Source of the DNA: an uncultured Solirubrobacteraceae bacterium
Lineage (GTDB): Bacteria > Actinomycetota > Thermoleophilia > Solirubrobacterales > Solirubrobacteraceae
Assembly: GCA_902806205.1 (NCBI GenBank)
Contig: CADCVR010000003.1
Coordinates: 1-38,540, forward strand
Direction of reading: 5' to 3'
DNA length: 38,540 nucleotides
Positions 15,180 to 23,675 of this stretch are shown here, piece after piece. Position 1 is the stretch's first letter; each line of letters opens with the position of its first letter. The notes under the pieces were generated by a model. It was not told where the DNA came from and ran no database searches. It worked only from the letters and a program-made list of their open reading frames with translations. The position numbers were made by a program, and so were the translations under genes.

Positions 15180-15880
15180 ACGCCGCGGTCCTCGCCCAGC
15201 TCAAGATCGAGACGCCGGGCGGCTCGGGCAGCTGCGTCGCCGACAACGGCTTCTGCCCCGAGTGGATCGCCGACAACCTCGACCGCTACTGGACGCCGCT
15301 GCTCGAGCACGTCTTCCTGACGATCGTCCCCGTGGCGATCGGCTTCGTGATCGCGCTGGGCCTGGCGGTGCTCGCCCACCGCCGGCGTTGGCTCACCGGG
15401 CCGATCGTGACGATCACCGGCATCTTCTTCGCCATCCCGAGCGTCGCGGCGTTCTTCCTCCTGCAGCCGTTGACCGGCCTGGGGTACACGACGGCGATGG
15501 TCGCCCTGGTCTCCTACACGCTGCTGATCATCTTCCGGAACATCACCAACGGGCTGCGCAACGTTCCCGCCGAGACGCGTGACGCCGCGCTCGGCCAGGG
15601 CCTGACCGACCGTCAGCTGCTGACGCGCGTCGAGTTCCCGATGGCCGTCCCGGAGATCATGGCGGGGTTGCGCATCGCCACCTCGACGACCGTCGGGCTC
15701 GCCGCACTGGCCGTCTTCGCCGGCGCCGGCGGCCTGGGCTCGGAGATCCTCACCGACCGCTACTTCAAGTCCAACGTCGTGGTGGCCGGCGGGCTGGCGG
15801 TGCTTCTCGCCGCGGTCCTCGATCTCGCCCTGCTCGGTCTCCAGCGCGTCCTGACCCCCTGGCAGCGGGCCCGCGCATGA
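15176..15880 (+). CDS. Osmoprotectant ABC importer permease 1
   Basis: The 234-residue membrane protein has several hydrophobic helices (HVFLTIVPVAIGFVIALGLAVLA, IVTITGIFFAIPSVAAFFLL, VALVSYTLLIIF, AGGLAVLLAAVLDLALLGL). The cytoplasmic EAA-type loop RDAALGQGLTDRQLLTRVEFPMAVPEIMAGL docks on the ATPase. This matches BPD-type transport permeases of the OpuCB class. The N-terminus has two Cys (GSCVADNGFC) predicted outside or at the membrane surface. The start ATG overlaps the ATPase stop (ATGA) and its own end overlaps the second permease in the same way. Confidence 0.93.
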   Translation: MNAAVLAQLKIETPGGSGSCVADNGFCPEWIADNLDRYWTPLLEHVFLTIVPVAIGFVIALGLAVLAHRRRWLTGPIVTITGIFFAIPSVAAFFLLQPLTGLGYTTAMVALVSYTLLIIFRNITNGLRNVPAETRDAALGQGLTDRQLLTRVEFPMAVPEIMAGLRIATSTTVGLAALAVFAGAGGLGSEILTDRYFKSNVVVAGGLAVLLAAVLDLALLGLQRVLTPWQRARA

Positions 15881-16644
15881 GCATGACGCCGGCCATCCTC
15901 GGCGACTTCGGCGAGGGCATCGAGTTCCTGTTCTCAGAGCGCGAGTCCGTGTCGGGGGGCGTGCAGATCGGCGGGCCCGCGGAGATGGCCGACTTCTGCG
16001 CCACCCACATGCTCGTGTCGGTCGCCGCGGTCCTCATCGCCTGCGCGCTGGCCATCCCGCTGTCGTTGTGGCTCGGGCACATCGGCCGGGGCGACTTCCT
16101 GGCGACCGCCACGTCCAACGTCGGCCGTGCGGTGCCGTCCCTCGCGCTGCTGGCCTTCTTCATCTCGTTCGTCGGGCTGGGGTACGTCAACGTCATCTCG
16201 GTGCTGGTCCTGCTCGCGATCCCGCCGCTCATCACGAGCACGTACGTCGGTATGCGCCAGGTGGACCGGGACACCGTCGATGCGGCCCGCGGGCAGGGTA
16301 TGACGGGGTTCGAGATCGTCCGCAAGGTCGAGCTGCCGCTCGCGCTGCCGACGATCTTCGGTGGTCTGCGCATCGCGGCGGTGACCGTCGTGGCGACTGC
16401 GACCATCGCCCCGCTGGCCAACGTCCAGACGCTCGGCGAGCCGATCCTCACCCCGCAGACCTACGGCATCGTCGGTCAGATCGGCGCGTCGATCCTCGTC
16501 GCGTCCATCACGCTGCTCATCGACTTCCTCTTCGCCCGCCTCCAGCGGGCGGTCACCCCCAAGGGCCTCAAGCTCGCGGGGGACGCGCCGGCCAAGGGCC
16601 CGCGCTTCTCACTCCCCACCCGAAGGAGACTCAGGTCCACATGA
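15877..16644 (+). CDS. Osmoprotectant ABC importer permease 2
   Basis: The second BPD permease has 255 residues, with hydrophobic segments (MLVSVAAVLIACALAIPLSLWL, LALLAFFISFVGLGYVNVISVLVLLAIPPLI, ASILVASITLLIDFLF) and the EAA loop VDAARGQGMTGFEIVRKVELPLALPTIFGGL. It should pair with permease 1 to form the membrane channel. The basic C-terminal tail after about residue 225 is probably cytoplasmic. Both ends share ATGA overlaps with their neighbours, so expression of the four subunits is likely coupled by translation. Confidence 0.93.
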   Translation: MSMTPAILGDFGEGIEFLFSERESVSGGVQIGGPAEMADFCATHMLVSVAAVLIACALAIPLSLWLGHIGRGDFLATATSNVGRAVPSLALLAFFISFVGLGYVNVISVLVLLAIPPLITSTYVGMRQVDRDTVDAARGQGMTGFEIVRKVELPLALPTIFGGLRIAAVTVVATATIAPLANVQTLGEPILTPQTYGIVGQIGASILVASITLLIDFLFARLQRAVTPKGLKLAGDAPAKGPRFSLPTRRRLRST

Positions 16645-17633
16645 CCTCCGTTCCGCGCTCCATCCTGGCGATCCTGGCCGCACTGTGCGTCGTTCTCGGC
16701 CTCGCCGCGTGTGGTTCCGACGACGAAGCGTCACCCGACAGTGCCCCGAGCACTCCCGCCGCATCCGCGCCCGAGGAGTCCAAGGTGATCAAGAGCGACC
16801 CGGCCAACGCCGGAAAGGGAACGATCACCGTCGGCTCGAAGAACTTCACCGAGCAGTACATCCTCGGGGAGGTCTACGCCCAGACGCTCGAGGCGCTGGG
16901 CTACAAGGTCCGCCGCCGGCTCAACCTCGGTTCCGAGCAGGTCGCCTACAAGGCGCTGCGCGGCGGCGACATCGACGCCTACCCCGAGTACACCGGCACC
17001 GCGCTGACGTCGTTCTTCGAGGTCAAGACCAAGGACGTGCCGCCGGAGGCCGACGCCGCGTACGAGCTGGCCAAGGAGAAGTACAAGGCGGCCGGCATCA
17101 CGGCGCTGGCGCGAACGCCGTTCGAGAACACGTTCATCATCGCTTCGACGAAGGAGACCGCGGAGGCCGCGGGGAACCCCAAGACGGTCTCAGAGCTCTT
17201 CGCGAAGAACCCGGACCTGTCGATCTCGGGCTTCCCGGAGTGCCGCCAGCGCCAGGACTGCCTGCTCGGCCTCCGGGACACCTACGGCTACAAGGGCAAG
17301 TTCGTCTCGTCGGAGGGCAAGTTCTCCGATCTCGACAGCGGCCAGTCCAAGCTGACCCTGGCCTTCTCGACCGATCCGCAGCTCGCGCTGAAGGACAAGT
17401 ATGCGGCCTACGAGGACGACAAGAAGTTCTTCCCGCCGTACAACATCAGCCTCGGCGTGAAGGACGAGATGGTGCAAAAGCTCGGCCCGGAGACGATCGA
17501 GACGATCGAGCGCATCCAGGCCGGCCTCACCGAGGAGGCCATGCGCGAGCTCAACCGTCGCGTCGAGCTCGACAAGCAGAAGCCCAAGGCCGTCGCCAAG
17601 GCGTACCTGTCCGAGTCGGGCTTCGTCGAGTAG
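16641..17633 (+). CDS. Osmoprotectant-binding lipoprotein of the ABC importer
   Basis: The 330-residue protein has a lipoprotein signal: basic start, hydrophobic core ILAILAALCVVLGL and lipobox LAAC with the lipid-modified Cys at residue 24. A Ser/Pro/Ala linker follows. The mature domain begins GTITVGSKNFTEQYILGE and has DAYPEYTGT, both typical of the choline/betaine/carnitine binding family (OpuAC/OpuCC type II), where Tyr residues form the aromatic cage for quaternary ammonium groups. The ligand itself is inferred. GAAGGAG lies 12 bases before the ATG, which also overlaps the permease stop (ATGA). A strong hairpin follows the gene. Confidence 0.94.
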   Translation: MTSVPRSILAILAALCVVLGLAACGSDDEASPDSAPSTPAASAPEESKVIKSDPANAGKGTITVGSKNFTEQYILGEVYAQTLEALGYKVRRRLNLGSEQVAYKALRGGDIDAYPEYTGTALTSFFEVKTKDVPPEADAAYELAKEKYKAAGITALARTPFENTFIIASTKETAEAAGNPKTVSELFAKNPDLSISGFPECRQRQDCLLGLRDTYGYKGKFVSSEGKFSDLDSGQSKLTLAFSTDPQLALKDKYAAYEDDKKFFPPYNISLGVKDEMVQKLGPETIETIERIQAGLTEEAMRELNRRVELDKQKPKAVAKAYLSESGFVE

Positions 17634-17663
17634 GACGTCACCCGGTCCGCAGACGCCGCCTGA

Positions 17664-17695
17664 TCCGAGACCGCCGCTGCGCGGGCGGTCTCGGA
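17664..17695. terminator. 12-bp GC hairpin between the importer operon and gatD
   Basis: TCCGAGACCGCC and GGCGGTCTCGGA form a perfect 12-bp stem around an 8-base loop, 30 bases after the binding-protein stop and between two convergent operons. It is the strongest hairpin I noticed in the window. No T run follows, so termination would rely on the stem or on Rho. Confidence 0.6.
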
Positions 17696-17746
17696 CGGCG
17701 CGTCGAGCACGACCCACCGGCGGTCTGCGCCGCCGCCGGCGCGGCG

Positions 17747-18493
17747 TCAGATCGGAAACCCGGCGGCGCGCCGGGCGCTGGCGTGCGCGGCGTCCTCGAG
17801 GCGGTCGTCCAGCGGGGCGAGCTCGTCGCGCCCGAGCGCGGTCTGCACGAGCCAGTCCGCGAACCACGCGTTCTTCGGCAGCAGCGGACCGTGGAGGTAG
17901 GTCCCCACGATGCCGCCGTCGAGGACACCCTCGAAGCCCGAGGCGCCCGTGTTCCCGTGGCCCTTGATCACGCGGCCGAGGGGGCTGGCGTCCGGTCCGA
18001 GATGCGTGCGGCCACCGTGGTTCTCGAAGCCGGCGAGCACCCGCGGACCGTCGAGCCCGGGGAGCGTGACCTCCATCGCGACGTTGCCGACCAGGCGGGT
18101 CTCGGTCCCGCCCGGGGCCCGAACGGTGTGCGCGTCGACGAGGCCGATGCCTGCGATCCGCTCCTGACCGAGCTCATAGTGGTGGCCGAGCAGCTGATAG
18201 CCGCCGCAGACCGCGAGGATCGCCGCGCCGCGCGCGGCCGCTGCGTGCAGGGCCGCGCGCTTGTGGGTCACGAGGTCATCGGCGACGAGCCGCTGGTCGC
18301 GGTCCTGTCCGCCGCCCATGTAGAAGAGGTCATGCGCGTCGGGGTCGAGCGTGTCTCCGTGGCCGACCCTCGAGAGCTCGAAGCCGATACCCCGCCAGGC
18401 ACAGCGGCGCTCGAGCAGCAGCAGGTTGCCGCGGTCGGCGTAGATCGACATGAGCTGGGGGTAGAGCGCGCAGACGCGCAACCGCTCAGCCAC
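17747..18493 (-). CDS. gatD: Lipid II isoglutaminyl synthase glutaminase subunit GatD
   Basis: GatD releases ammonia from glutamine and passes it to MurT, which amidates D-glutamate of the lipid II stem peptide. About 248 residues form a class I (CobB/CobQ-like) amidotransferase: early LYPQLMSIYADRGN, the DLFYMGGGQDRDQ segment, nucleophile Cys in LAVCGGYQLLGH and catalytic His in GTYLHGPLLPKN. The GTG at 18493 is chosen because VAERLRVCALYPQLMSIYADRGN fits the family start. It overlaps the end of the methyltransferase gene by 8 bases, so it is translated in the same operon as murT. Confidence 0.91.
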   Translation of the reverse strand: MAERLRVCALYPQLMSIYADRGNLLLLERRCAWRGIGFELSRVGHGDTLDPDAHDLFYMGGGQDRDQRLVADDLVTHKRAALHAAAARGAAILAVCGGYQLLGHHYELGQERIAGIGLVDAHTVRAPGGTETRLVGNVAMEVTLPGLDGPRVLAGFENHGGRTHLGPDASPLGRVIKGHGNTGASGFEGVLDGGIVGTYLHGPLLPKNAWFADWLVQTALGRDELAPLDDRLEDAAHASARRAAGFPI

Positions 18494-19229
18494 GGCAGAC
18501 CACCACCGTTGAGCCGACGTACTCCGGCGTGGCCGCCACCCGGCGCTCACGCTCGCGGGTGAGGCCGGCCGCGGCGCACTCGGCGTAGAGCGTGTTCGCG
18601 GTCAGCGCGTCGAGCACGATGCGATCCCCGGTGACCGTCCGCTCACCGGTGGGCGAGACGATCTCGCGCACGCGCTCGATCATCACGCCCCCGGCGACGG
18701 GAAGCATCGCGACCGGTCGCGAGGAGTAGATCGTGCCGCCGAACTCGGTGATGTCGGGCAGCGCGGACCACCCGCCTTCGGGGGTCGGTGCCCCGGAGAT
18801 CGAGTCGTGGCCGCCCAGGGCATCGACGATCGCCGCGGCGAAGAGGCCGCCCGGCCGCAGGTGCGCTCGCACGCGGGCGAGGAAGCGCCCGCGGCCTTCG
18901 GGGCCGCCGAGCAGCTGGATCGTCTGCATGGGAACGATGATCGCTGCGAAGCGGGCGCTCACCGCGAGCTCCCGCGCGTCGGCGAGGAGCGTCGCGACCG
19001 TGAGCCGTCCGGCCCTGGCGCGGCGCGCCAGCTCGGCCAGCAGCGACTCCTCGACGTCGAGTGCGGTGACTTCGGCGCCACGACGCGCGAGGTCCAGCGA
19101 GGTGCGGCCGGTACCCGCGCCGACGTCCAGGACCGGCCCTCCGGCTTGGGCTGCGAGCTCGCGCCAGAGCGGCAGGTCGACGTCGTAGCCACCGCACTCC
19201 AGGTCGTGCCAGCGGACGAGGTCGTCCAT
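18486..19229 (-). CDS. Class I SAM-dependent methyltransferase between murT and gatD
   Basis: The 247-residue protein has the Rossmann-type SAM site: motif I VLDVGAGTGRTSLDLARRG, the acidic ALDVEES after strand 2, and LLADARELA. The later part, AAIIVPMQTIQLL, HLRPGGLFAAAI and the C-terminal half, fits a small-molecule methyltransferase. The substrate is unknown. It begins WHDLECGGYDVDLPLWREL, a pattern seen in many actinobacterial methyltransferases. Its place inside the murT-gatD operon, overlapping gatD by 8 bases, suggests a lipid II-linked or co-regulated role, which is inference only. Confidence 0.88.
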   Translation of the reverse strand: MDDLVRWHDLECGGYDVDLPLWRELAAQAGGPVLDVGAGTGRTSLDLARRGAEVTALDVEESLLAELARRARAGRLTVATLLADARELAVSARFAAIIVPMQTIQLLGGPEGRGRFLARVRAHLRPGGLFAAAIVDALGGHDSISGAPTPEGGWSALPDITEFGGTIYSSRPVAMLPVAGGVMIERVREIVSPTGERTVTGDRIVLDALTANTLYAECAAAGLTRERERRVAATPEYVGSTVVVCRG

Positions 19230-19284
19230 CAGGCCCCGCTCGGGGTCATGGCAGGCGAGCGTGTCATCGCTTCGTGCTCCGCAC

Positions 19285-20634
19285 TCAGAACGAGCTTCCC
19301 GCGACCCCGCGCCGCACGAGCTCCTCGCGCAGGCCGAGCATCGCCGTGTAGGTCGGCAGCGCGAACAGGCGCCCGCCGGTGGGCGCGCCGCCGAGCGCCC
19401 GGTCCAGCGCCGCTCCGAGCTCGGGCTCGACCTCGATGGCGGCCTCGGGCACTCCGGCGTACTTCAGCCGCAGGGCCATCTCGGGCGCCCGGCTGCCTGA
19501 GCAGACCGCACGGCGGAGGCTCGGGGCGAGCGTCTCGAAGTCGGCGTCCCAGATCCACGAGACGTCGCGGCCGTCGGCGATCTGGTCGTTGAGGATCGCC
19601 AGCAGGTCGTGCCGGCCGGCTTCCAGGGCCAGCGTGCGCAGCACCTCGTTCGCCCCGGCGGGGTTCTTGACGAGCATGATCGAGACGTCGTGACCCTCCA
19701 CCGCGACGGTCTCCGCCCGGCCGAACGCGGGGGAGACGGCCCCCAGCCCGGCGACCACGTCGGCCACCGGCGCGCCGAGGGCGAGCGCGAGCGCCGCGGC
19801 GCCCAGCGCGTTGTAGACGTTGTAGAGGCCGGGCAGCGGCACGGCGACCGTGACGTCGCCCGCCACGGTCCGCAGGGTGAAGCGGGCACCGCGCACGCCG
19901 TCGAGGGTGACGTCGTGGGCGGTGACCGTCGGCCGCGGCCGTCGCGTGTCGCAGTTCGGGCAGTGGTAGTGGCCGAGATGACCCAGGAAGACGGCGTCGT
20001 AGACGAGGGGCGCGCCGCAGCGCCGGCAGTGCGTCGAGTCCGAGGCGTGCTGGAGGCCCGGGGTGGCGAGCGTGACGTCTTCCACACCGAAGAAGGTGGC
20101 GTCGGCGGGCCGCTCGCGGCCCAGATCGGCGACGAGCGGGTCGTCCGCGTTGAGCACGAGCGCCCGCGCGTGGCCCGCGGCGACGACCTGTGCCCAGCGA
20201 TCGGCGATCGCCTCGAGCTCGCCGTAGCGGTCGAGCTGGTCACGGAAGAGGTTCGCGAGCAGCAGGGCCGAAGGCTCGAGCTCCTGCACGATGGGTCCGA
20301 GCCAGAACTCGTCGACCTCGAAGAGGCCCGTGTCGCCCGCGTCGCGCAAGAGTGCGCCGGCTACGCCACCGGCCATGTTCGCCCCCGCGCGGTTGGAGAC
20401 CAGGCGCGCCCCACCGCGCTCGAGGATCGCCGCGACCATCGCCGCCGTCGTCGTCTTCCCGTTGGTCGCGGAGATCACCGCGGAGCGCTCAAGCCCGCGG
20501 GAGAGCGTCCCGATCGCGTGCGGGTCCAGGCGCAACAGGACTTTGCCGGGCAGGCTCGTGCCGCCGCGGCCGCTGCGCCGCGACGCCGCTCCGGCCAGTC
20601 GCGCGGCCGCGCCCTTCCACCCGGTGCCCCTCAT
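19285..20634 (-). CDS. murT: Lipid II isoglutaminyl synthase subunit MurT (Mur ligase family)
   Basis: MurT activates the D-glutamate carboxylate of lipid II with ATP and uses ammonia from GatD to make D-isoglutamine. The 449 residues include the ATP loop SATNGKTTTAAM, LFEVDEFWLG, the NLFRDQLDRYGE segment and a zinc ribbon of the form CxxC-x20-CxxC (CRRCGAPL to HCPNC). The C-terminal domain (DUF1727) holds LNDQIADGRDVSWIWDADFE; from memory, an Asp in this domain completes the GatD active site. The start ATG overlaps the stop of the lipid kinase gene (ATGA). GatD is two genes downstream, with a methyltransferase between them. Confidence 0.93.
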   Translation of the reverse strand: MRGTGWKGAAARLAGAASRRSGRGGTSLPGKVLLRLDPHAIGTLSRGLERSAVISATNGKTTTAAMVAAILERGGARLVSNRAGANMAGGVAGALLRDAGDTGLFEVDEFWLGPIVQELEPSALLLANLFRDQLDRYGELEAIADRWAQVVAAGHARALVLNADDPLVADLGRERPADATFFGVEDVTLATPGLQHASDSTHCRRCGAPLVYDAVFLGHLGHYHCPNCDTRRPRPTVTAHDVTLDGVRGARFTLRTVAGDVTVAVPLPGLYNVYNALGAAALALALGAPVADVVAGLGAVSPAFGRAETVAVEGHDVSIMLVKNPAGANEVLRTLALEAGRHDLLAILNDQIADGRDVSWIWDADFETLAPSLRRAVCSGSRAPEMALRLKYAGVPEAAIEVEPELGAALDRALGGAPTGGRLFALPTYTAMLGLREELVRRGVAGSSF

Positions 20635-21533
20635 GCGGGCAGGAGCACGCGCACGGCGCCCGGCAGCACGCCGATGGTCGTGGGCAGCTCGCCGATCGGA
20701 TCGCCGTCGGCGTAGACGACGAACGGGCGGTCGGCGCTCAAGTGCACCTCGCGGCTTCGCATGACGCTGAACGCGGGGTCGTCCACGTGGGTTCCCTTGA
20801 AGATCTTCGGCAGCGTGCGCAGGAAGTGACGTCGGCTCGTGCGCTCGCTCATGACGATCTCGAGCAGGCCGTCGTCGAGCCGCGCGGCGGGCGCCATGAC
20901 CATGCCCCCACCGTAGGTGCTCGCGTTCGCCGCGGCGACCGACCAGCCCGTGAAGGTCCGGTGCTCGCCGTCGGCCTCGACGGCGAACGTCGCGTGGCGG
21001 TAGGAGACGAGGGCGCGCAGCGCTCCGAAGGCGTAGACGAGGCTGCCCAGACGCGCCGGTGCGGCGTTGGCGATGGCGTTGGCTTCGGAGTCGAAGCCGA
21101 CGGAGGCGATGCCGATGAACGGTGAGCCGCCGACCACGCCGAGGTCGACCGGCGTCGCCACGCCGCGGGCGAGGATGGCACAGGCGGCGACGGCGTCGGA
21201 GGGGATGCCGGTCACCCGGACGAAGTCGTTCCCGCGCCCGCCGGGGAGCACGCCCATGAGCGGTGCCTCAGCGCCCCCGACGGCGCTCAGCGCGCCGGCG
21301 ACGCTTCCCACGAGCCCGTCACCGCTGAGCGTGACGGGCACCTCGCCGTCCCGGTGGGCTTCCACCGCGAGCTCCCGGGCGTGCCGCACCGAGGTCGTGC
21401 GCTCCGTCCGGAACGCCAGGTCGTACCCGCGCAGCGCCGCCTCCACGTCGGGGAGGAGCGCCGCCGCGCGCCCGCCTCCCGCGCTGGGGTTGACGAGCAG
21501 GCGGAGGCGTCGCGGGGCGGACAAGCGCGCCAT
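20631..21533 (-). CDS. Diacylglycerol kinase family lipid kinase (YegS/BmrU type)
   Basis: About 300 residues. The DAGK catalytic domain shows LLVNPSAGGGRA near the N-terminus, the glycine-rich VTLSGDGLVGSVAGAL and LPGGRGNDFVR, matching the GGDGT and PxGTxND motifs of the family in slightly changed form. The second domain (FIGIASVGFDSEANAIAN and onward) is the beta-sandwich of YegS-like kinases. Substrates are lipids such as diacylglycerol or sphingoid bases, not resolved here. Start ATG 21533 gives MARLSAPRRLRLLVNPSAGGG, while a longer frame reaches 21626. It leads the murT-methyltransferase-gatD operon by an ATGA overlap. Confidence 0.9.
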   Translation of the reverse strand: MARLSAPRRLRLLVNPSAGGGRAAALLPDVEAALRGYDLAFRTERTTSVRHARELAVEAHRDGEVPVTLSGDGLVGSVAGALSAVGGAEAPLMGVLPGGRGNDFVRVTGIPSDAVAACAILARGVATPVDLGVVGGSPFIGIASVGFDSEANAIANAAPARLGSLVYAFGALRALVSYRHATFAVEADGEHRTFTGWSVAAANASTYGGGMVMAPAARLDDGLLEIVMSERTSRRHFLRTLPKIFKGTHVDDPAFSVMRSREVHLSADRPFVVYADGDPIGELPTTIGVLPGAVRVLLPA

Positions 21534-21674
21534 TCTGGCCCATGGGCGGGCCGGACGGCGCCACGGCGCACCTTGCGCTCCGGCGCCCGGCCGCGGGCCC
21601 CGAGCGTTCGCCCGCGGGATGCGCACGCACCCGACGGCCAGTCGGAACCCGCCCGAGCGCTTCCGAGCGACCGC

Positions 21675-22490
21675 TCAGGCCGCGCCGAGCACGAGCACGC
21701 CGAGGGAAGCGGCGACCGCGACGATCCGGGAGCCGTCCTGCGCGGCGGCAACCTCGGCGGCCGCAAGGGGCGTGACGCCCGTGAGCACCACCGCGGCGTC
21801 CAGGCCGGCCGCTCGGGCGCCGGCGACATCGGCGTCCAGGCGGTCGCCGACCATGAGCGCGCGCCCGCCGCCGAGGCGGTCGAGCGCGGTCAAGAAGAGC
21901 TGCGGCTCGGGCTTGCCGACGGAGATCGCCGTGGCACCCGTGGCCACCTCGACGGCGGCGAGCACCGCCCCCGTGCCGGGCCAGAGCCCGTCGGGGGCGG
22001 GAAACGTCGCGTCCCGACCGGCCGCGAGCAGCTCGGCGCCGTGAAGGACCGCCTGGGTGGCGGTGCGCAGCTCGCTGTAGTCGAAGGCCACGTGGGCGGC
22101 GACGACCACGACGTCGACGCGGGTGTCCAGGTCGGTGTGGTTGAGGATGCGGATGCCGGCGGCCTCGACGTGGCGGTGCAGCGCGGCGCCGCCGATGACG
22201 AACGCCGTGCGCCAGTGCTGCGTCTGCGCCAGAACGTGCTGGATCGCGCCGCCCACGGTGACGACCTCGTCCAGGGAGACGCGAACGCCGAGGCTCCAGA
22301 GCTGGCGGACGACCTCCTCGGGCGCCAGGGCCGGGTCGTTGGTGAGGAAGGCGACGCCCTTGCCGGCCGCCCGCAGCGCCGCGACGGCTTCGTCGGCGCG
22401 GGGAGTCGCCGTCTCTCCGACCCGGACGCAGCCGTCGAGGTCGAGCAGCACGTGGTCGTAGCGGCCGAGCGGGGCGGGGAGGTCGGGCAC
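21675..22490 (-). CDS. HAD-IIA family hydrolase (NagD/phosphoglycolate phosphatase-like)
   Basis: This HAD phosphatase of 271 residues has all four motifs: motif I LLDLDGCV (nucleophile Asp and acid Asp), motif II FLTNDP, motif III Lys in SVGKPEPQLF, and motif IV MVGDRLDADV. The C2 cap between motifs II and III fits the NagD/AraL/PGP class, which act on small phosphates such as nucleotides, sugars or phosphoglycolate. The start is GTG 22490. GATAAT lies 8 bases upstream and overlaps the opposing promoter of the cyclophilin gene. A 141-base gap downstream separates it from the lipid kinase operon on the same strand. Confidence 0.92.
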   Translation of the reverse strand: MPDLPAPLGRYDHVLLDLDGCVRVGETATPRADEAVAALRAAGKGVAFLTNDPALAPEEVVRQLWSLGVRVSLDEVVTVGGAIQHVLAQTQHWRTAFVIGGAALHRHVEAAGIRILNHTDLDTRVDVVVVAAHVAFDYSELRTATQAVLHGAELLAAGRDATFPAPDGLWPGTGAVLAAVEVATGATAISVGKPEPQLFLTALDRLGGGRALMVGDRLDADVAGARAAGLDAAVVLTGVTPLAAAEVAAAQDGSRIVAVAASLGVLVLGAA

Positions 22491-22498
22491 GGCCGCGC

Positions 22499-22506
22499 AT
22501 TATCGT
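22499..22506. promoter_or_regulatory. Overlapping divergent -10 boxes (GATAAT minus, TATCGT plus)
   Basis: The 24-base gap between two divergent start codons holds ATTATCGT. On the plus strand TATCGT (22501-22506) ends 8 bases before the cyclophilin ATG at 22515. On the minus strand GATAAT (22504-22499) ends 8 bases before the HAD GTG at 22490. The two -10 elements share four bases, so RNA polymerase could occupy only one direction at a time. Confidence 0.55.
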
Positions 22507-22514
22507 CTGCGGGC

Positions 22515-23207
22515 ATGCTCCGCCGGCTCGCGCTCTCGCTGACCACCGTCGCCTTGGCCCTTTCGGCCTGCGGCGACGACGCGACGCAGGACGTCGAGGC
22601 ACCTCCGGCCGGCGAGGCGGCCACGCCGTCGACTCCGGCCGCCACTCCCGGGGCCGGCGGCGACTGCGTCAAGAAGGAGGAGCCGGGCGGCGGTGGCAAG
22701 ACGCTTGCCTGCCCGACCCCGACCCTCGTCGAGGGCAAGGAGAACGTCGTGACGTTCAAGACCTCCGAGGGCTCCTTCGAGATCACCCTGGACGCCGAAC
22801 GCGCGCCCGCCACGGCCAACTCCGTGGCGTACCTGGCCGAGCAGGGCTTCTACGACGGCCTCGACTTCCACCGGGTGGTCCCCGACTTCGTCATCCAGGG
22901 TGGTGACCCGCGCGGCGACGGCACCGGGGGCCCGGGCTACTCCGTCACCGAGGCCCCGCCGAGTGATCTCACCTACACGCGCGGGGTCGTGGCGATGGCC
23001 AAGGGCGGTGCCGACGCCCCCGGCGCCTCGGGCTCGCAGTTCTTCGTGGTCTCTGCCGCCGACGTCGGCCTTCCGCCCGAATACGCGCTCGTCGGCCGGG
23101 TCACCAAGGGCCTGGCGACCGTCGACAAGATCACCGCGCTCGGCGAGGGCGACGGGCCGCCCCGCAAGGAGGTCAAGATCATCTCCGCGACGCTCAGCGC
23201 CCGCTGA
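22515..23207 (+). CDS. Cyclophilin-type peptidyl-prolyl isomerase lipoprotein
   Basis: The 230-residue protein has a lipoprotein signal (MLRRLALSLTTVALALSAC, lipid-modified Cys19) and an Ala/Thr/Pro linker. A cyclophilin domain from about residue 75 shows FHRVVPDFVIQGGDP with the catalytic Arg and Phe, plus GSQFFV. It should sit on the outer face of the membrane and catalyse proline isomerisation in secreted proteins. Two extra Cys (CVKKEE and LACPTP) near the linker may form a disulphide. The start has TATCGT 8 bases upstream. Two small genes follow closely on the same strand. Confidence 0.94.
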   Translation: MLRRLALSLTTVALALSACGDDATQDVEAPPAGEAATPSTPAATPGAGGDCVKKEEPGGGGKTLACPTPTLVEGKENVVTFKTSEGSFEITLDAERAPATANSVAYLAEQGFYDGLDFHRVVPDFVIQGGDPRGDGTGGPGYSVTEAPPSDLTYTRGVVAMAKGGADAPGASGSQFFVVSAADVGLPPEYALVGRVTKGLATVDKITALGEGDGPPRKEVKIISATLSAR

Positions 23208-23213
23208 GGCGAG

Positions 23214-23663
23214 ATGACCGGCGTGAGCGCGGGACGGCACGACCTCGACGATCTGGTGGACGCCTGGAGCGAGTACGACTACTACTCGGCGCACCCCACG
23301 TCGCTGCATGACCTCGCCGTCCGCCGGGTCACGGCGATGGAAGCGGCGTTCGGGCTCGAGGAGCGCGCGGGGCGCTCGGAGTGGCGGGCGATGCTCGAGG
23401 CGACCATCCGGGCGGCCGCTCGGTTGACGACGCCGTTCGACGGGTGGTCGACCACGTCCCCCGAGCTCGTCGAGCTGACGCGCGTCTCGGTACCCGGAAT
23501 CGACAGCGCGGCCGCTCGCTACGACGAGGAACTGCGGAGCTTCGCACGGCTGCTGGTGGTCGAGCTCTACGGCGTGGATCCTCGAGCCACGGTCGGCCCC
23601 GGTGAGCTCATCGCCGCAGGCTGGGATCCCGCCGAGGCCGATCCCTCGCTCAACTCGTACTGA
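23214..23663 (+). CDS. Hypothetical protein (149 aa)
   Basis: The ATG at 23214 is 6 bases after the cyclophilin stop, and GAGGCGAG just before it could serve as ribosome-binding site, so it is probably co-transcribed. The protein is acidic and mostly helical, with many Tyr and Trp near the N-terminus (DAWSEYDYYSAHP) and no Cys. There is no signal peptide or membrane segment. The segment DPRATVGPGELIAAGWDP near the end has no motif I recognise. I assign no function. Codon use is like the neighbours. It is followed by the TfoX-like gene 12 bases later. Confidence 0.72.
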   Translation: MTGVSAGRHDLDDLVDAWSEYDYYSAHPTSLHDLAVRRVTAMEAAFGLEERAGRSEWRAMLEATIRAAARLTTPFDGWSTTSPELVELTRVSVPGIDSAAARYDEELRSFARLLVVELYGVDPRATVGPGELIAAGWDPAEADPSLNSY

Positions 23664-23675
23664 GCGCTCCTGAGC

